A stretch of DNA of 64,000 nucleotides from Archangium violaceum (GTDB lineage: Bacteria > Myxococcota > Myxococcia > Myxococcales > Myxococcaceae), in NCBI RefSeq assembly GCF_016859125.1, contig NZ_CP069338.1, positions 12,341,501 through 12,405,500 on the forward strand, in the 5' to 3' direction. The notes beneath the pieces are model-generated. The model was not told where the DNA came from, did no database searches, and saw only the letters and a program-made list of their open reading frames with translations. Both the position numbers and the translations under genes were made by a program. The first letter of the stretch is position 1; every line of letters begins with the position of its first letter. Shown here in pieces: positions 61,434 through 64,000 of this stretch.

Positions 61434-63014
61434 ATGGCTTACCGGACGGAACTTGTCGAACAGGCGTCTGGCGGTTCGGCCGCGCGGACGGAAACACCGG
61501 CAGCGCACTACGACGTGATCATCGTCGGGGCGGGACTGTCCGGCATCGGCGCGGCATATCACCTGCAGGCCAACTGCCCGACCAGGACCTACGCGATTCT
61601 CGAGGGTCGCGACGCGATCGGCGGAACCTGGGATCTGTTCCGCTATCCGGGAATCCGCTCGGACTCGGACATGCACACGCTGGGCTACTCGTTCCGGCCG
61701 TGGACCGAAGCGAAGGCGATCGCCGACGGGCCGTCGATCCTCCGCTACGTGCGTGAGACGGCGCGCGAGTATGGGATCGACCCGCACATCCGCTTCGGCC
61801 ACCACGTCAAGAAGGCCTCCTGGTCATCCGCGGAGGCGCGCTGGACGGTCGAGGCCCTGCGCGGTCCCGACAAGGAGCCCGTGCGCATCACCTGCAACTT
61901 CCTGCTCATGTGCAGCGGGTACTACAACTACGCCAAAGGCCACCGGCCCGAGTTCCCCGGTGAGGCGCGCTTCCAGGGCACCCTCGTCCATCCGCAGTTC
62001 TGGCCGGAGGACCTGGACTACGAGAACAAGCGCGTCGTCGTGATCGGCAGCGGCGCGACCGCCGTCACCCTCGTGCCCGAGATGGCCCGGAAGGCCGCGC
62101 ACGTCACCATGCTGCAACGCTCGCCGACCTATGTCGTCTCCCGGCCGGCCGAGGACCGCATCGCCAATGCGTTGCGCCGCATCCTGCCGGCGAAGCTCGC
62201 CTATGGAATCACGCGGTGGAAGAACGTGCTGCTCGGCCAGCTCTTCTACAAGCTGGCGCGGAAGATGCCCGAGCGGGTGAAGAAGCTCCTCATCAGCCAG
62301 GTGCGCGAGCATCTCGGCCACGACTACGACGTCGGCACCCACTTCACGCCGCGCTACAACCCGTGGGATCAGCGTGTCTGCCTCGTTCCGGACGCCGACA
62401 TGTTCGATGCGCTCAAGCGGGGCCGCGCCTCGGTCGTCACCGATCAGATCGAGACGTTCACGGAGAAGGGGCTCGCGCTCCGCTCCGGCCAGCAGCTCGA
62501 GGCGGACATCGTCGTGACCGCCACGGGTCTCGAGCTGCAACTCCTGAGCGACGTCGAGTTCAGCATCGACGGCGAGCGGCGCGATCTGTCGAAGTGCCTC
62601 AGCTACAAGGCCATGATGTTCAGTGACGTGCCGAACCTCGCCTACACGTTCGGCTACACCAACGCGTCGTGGACGCTGAAGGCGGACCTCACCAGCGAAT
62701 ACGTCTGCCGGCTGCTCAACCACATGGAGCGGTACGGAGCCACGACCTGCATGCCGCGCCGGGATCCCTCGGTGGAGGAGCGGCCGTTCCTCGACTTCTC
62801 GGCGGGCTACGTCCAGCGGGCGCTCGACCTGATGCCGAAGCAGGGCTCGAAGAGGCCGTGGCGGCTCTACCAGAACTACCTGCTCGATCTCTTCACGCTG
62901 CGCTTCGGCAGGGTCGACGATGGCACGATGGAGTTCTCGCGCGCCCCCAAGCTCCTGACGGCGGGGGCCGAAGCACCCCAGCCCGAGGCGATGAGGACGC
63001 GCGAGGCCGTCTGA
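61434..63014 (+). CDS. Baeyer-Villiger type flavin monooxygenase
   Basis: A 526-residue FAD/NADPH enzyme. It has VIIVGAGLSGIGAAYHL, GGTWDLFRYPGIRSDSDMHTLGYSF, the Baeyer-Villiger fingerprint FQGTLVHPQFWPED (FxGxxxHxxxWP), and the second Rossmann site VVVIGSGATAVTLV. It belongs with the group acting on ketones, steroids or long-chain substrates. GGGAGA precedes the ATG at 61434. Control by the divergent TetR is likely. GC-third bias is slightly lower than in the neighbours, so recent acquisition is possible but weakly supported. Confidence 0.92.
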   Translation: MAYRTELVEQASGGSAARTETPAAHYDVIIVGAGLSGIGAAYHLQANCPTRTYAILEGRDAIGGTWDLFRYPGIRSDSDMHTLGYSFRPWTEAKAIADGPSILRYVRETAREYGIDPHIRFGHHVKKASWSSAEARWTVEALRGPDKEPVRITCNFLLMCSGYYNYAKGHRPEFPGEARFQGTLVHPQFWPEDLDYENKRVVVIGSGATAVTLVPEMARKAAHVTMLQRSPTYVVSRPAEDRIANALRRILPAKLAYGITRWKNVLLGQLFYKLARKMPERVKKLLISQVREHLGHDYDVGTHFTPRYNPWDQRVCLVPDADMFDALKRGRASVVTDQIETFTEKGLALRSGQQLEADIVVTATGLELQLLSDVEFSIDGERRDLSKCLSYKAMMFSDVPNLAYTFGYTNASWTLKADLTSEYVCRLLNHMERYGATTCMPRRDPSVEERPFLDFSAGYVQRALDLMPKQGSKRPWRLYQNYLLDLFTLRFGRVDDGTMEFSRAPKLLTAGAEAPQPEAMRTREAV

Positions 63015-63024
63015 CGTTCGACGC

Positions 63025-63609
63025 CTAGCCCTTCTTGGCCGGGCTCACGGGCACGGAGACCTGCGTGTTCTCCCACGAGAAGTCCAGCGCGGTGCCCTTC
63101 TCGTTGAAGGCGATCGTGAGGGCCTCGTAGGTGTCCGCGATCTTCTTCGCCGGCACGTCCACGCGCAGGACGTCATTGTCCTTGTTGTACTTGTAGGCGC
63201 CCCACTGACCGACGTCCTTGCTGACGATGAAGGTCCACTTGTCGGCCTGGGGGATGGCGAAGAGCGCGTAGGTGCCGGCCGGGAGCCGCTTGCCCGCGAG
63301 CTCGATGTCGCCGGTCGTGGTGATTTCCGTGGCGGCGTTCGCGCCCAGGCGCCACACCTCGCCATAGGGCACCAGCTTGCCGAAGATGACGCGCTTCTGG
63401 CCCGACTTCGGATCCTGGATGCGGGGCGAGCCGTACGTCACCTTCACGTACGTGGTGTCGTCCAGCTTCTTCGCCGCCATCTGGAGCGGGCTGACGGGAG
63501 CCTTCGCGGGCGGAATGGTCTTCTGCGCCAGGGCGGGCGAGGCCACGAGGAAGAGGAGCGCGGCCAGGGAGGAGATGCTCAGGTGCGACATGAGTCGACG
63601 GTTCGTCAT
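63025..63609 (-). CDS. DUF2911 periplasmic protein
   Basis: A 194-residue exported protein: signal MTNRRLMSHLSISSLAALLFLVASPALA, then VKVTYGSPRIQ, GKLVPYGEVWRLGANAATEITTTGDIELAGKRLPAGTYALFAIP. This is the DUF2911 signature (also in Bacteroidetes). Function is unknown. It ends 10 bases from the stop of the monooxygenase on the other strand. Confidence 0.88.
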   Translation of the reverse strand: MTNRRLMSHLSISSLAALLFLVASPALAQKTIPPAKAPVSPLQMAAKKLDDTTYVKVTYGSPRIQDPKSGQKRVIFGKLVPYGEVWRLGANAATEITTTGDIELAGKRLPAGTYALFAIPQADKWTFIVSKDVGQWGAYKYNKDNDVLRVDVPAKKIADTYEALTIAFNEKGTALDFSWENTQVSVPVSPAKKG

Positions 63610-63701
63610 GGCTTGAAACCCTCGGTTGGAGACAACGGAAGCGGCGCCGGACCGTATCACCCGGGTCGGCGGGGGTGGATCCGCTTCTTCCGGCCTCCGG
63701 C

Positions 63702-64000
63702 CTACCGGACGAACACGGGCGCGGACAGTTCGACGGAGTACGGCACCGCCGTCTCGCCACCGGCACGAACGCGGACGAGGAAGGGACCTCCGTGCTCGGC
63801 CCGAAGCAGGTGCACCCCACCCGGTTGGCGCTGGAGGATGTCGCCGGGCGCGCTGAGCGGAAGTGGTGCGCCCTTGTCGTCGAGGAGCTCCACCTCCAAC
63901 GGCCCCCGGGAAGCATCCCAGCGCACGACCGCGCCGGCCGGGTTGCAGCAGTCCGCATGGGAGTGAATCCAATCCGCGTCCCCGGGGCACGCCACGCCCT
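63702..64000 (-). CDS. 3' part of a gene leaving the window
   Basis: An open minus-strand frame from the right edge to TAG at 63702. About 99 residues are visible, including HSHADCCNPAGAVVRWDASRG, LLDDKGAPLPLSAPGDILQ and VHLLRAEHGGPFLVRVRAGG. It looks like a small beta-sandwich extracellular domain (pre-peptidase or Ig-like), but too little is present to name the protein. Confidence 0.6.
   Translation of the reverse strand, partial: GVACPGDADWIHSHADCCNPAGAVVRWDASRGPLEVELLDDKGAPLPLSAPGDILQRQPGGVHLLRAEHGGPFLVRVRAGGETAVPYSVELSAPVFVR

Overview
The window looks like chromosome from a myxobacterium, probably suborder Cystobacterineae (Archangium/Cystobacter-like). This is inferred from the very high GC content with G/C third positions, a minor-pilin/PilY1 locus of the gliding-bacterium type, a DUF2381 gene coupled to a receptor Ser/Thr kinase, many lipoproteins with good lipoboxes, and small families I know mainly from myxobacteria. 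No rRNA, tRNA, CRISPR array, transposase or phage gene is visible. Genes are dense, often joined by ATGA or GTGA overlaps, and many units end in a recognisable hairpin.

1-9.3 kb: the last codons of a gene, a decayed ftsH copy lacking its ATPase and protease core, a PilT/PilU-type retraction ATPase with a Pro/Ala-rich tail, rplM-rpsI, a Rep/PcrA/UvrD helicase, a lipoprotein coupled to a remarkable Cys-x-x repeat protein, and a TPR/zincin lipoprotein co-transcribed with an RlmI-like rRNA methyltransferase. 9.4-17.0 kb: a five-gene type IV pilus priming operon (fimU/fimT-like, pilV, pilW, pilX, pilY1). 17.5-22.7 kb: a DHH phosphoesterase, small proteins, a TolB-like lipoprotein, tatD and tcdA.

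22.7-24.7 kb is the most unusual stretch. A cassette of about 1 kb, with a lipoprotein gene broken by a frameshift and coupled to a small acidic immunity-like gene, sits directly behind a Cas4/AddB-like iron-sulfur nuclease gene. It is bracketed by a 51-bp, 98 percent identical duplication of that nuclease gene's 3' end. 24.8-30.2 kb: SDR, mutY, a DUF2934 protein, a MetE/UROD-like protein with an alpha/beta hydrolase, and a DUF1963 protein. 30.5-32.3 kb: a chemoreceptor.

32.4-36.5 kb: a compact candidate diterpenoid locus, with a cytochrome P450 convergent to a class II (DxDD) cyclase and a class I (DDxxD/NSE) terpene synthase. 36.7-41.1 kb: an ArsR-methyltransferase fusion regulator translationally coupled to metH, resembling SAH-sensing control of the methyl cycle. 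41-49 kb: a patatin, a CoA-binding protein, a lipoprotein, an amine oxidase, the DUF2381/receptor kinase pair and a Cys-rich secreted pair. 49-51.4 kb: a TetR/flavin monooxygenase divergon with two perfect operators.

51.4-64 kb: DUF2795 protein, YiiX-like cysteine hydrolase, SirB1-like protein, Nudix hydrolase, a natural EutB-EutC fusion, a secreted alpha/beta hydrolase, an AT-rich palindromic promoter island, an acyltransferase/epimerase pair, a second TetR divergon with a Baeyer-Villiger monooxygenase, a DUF2911 protein and a gene running off the right edge. All family names come from motif reading and memory; no database search was run.
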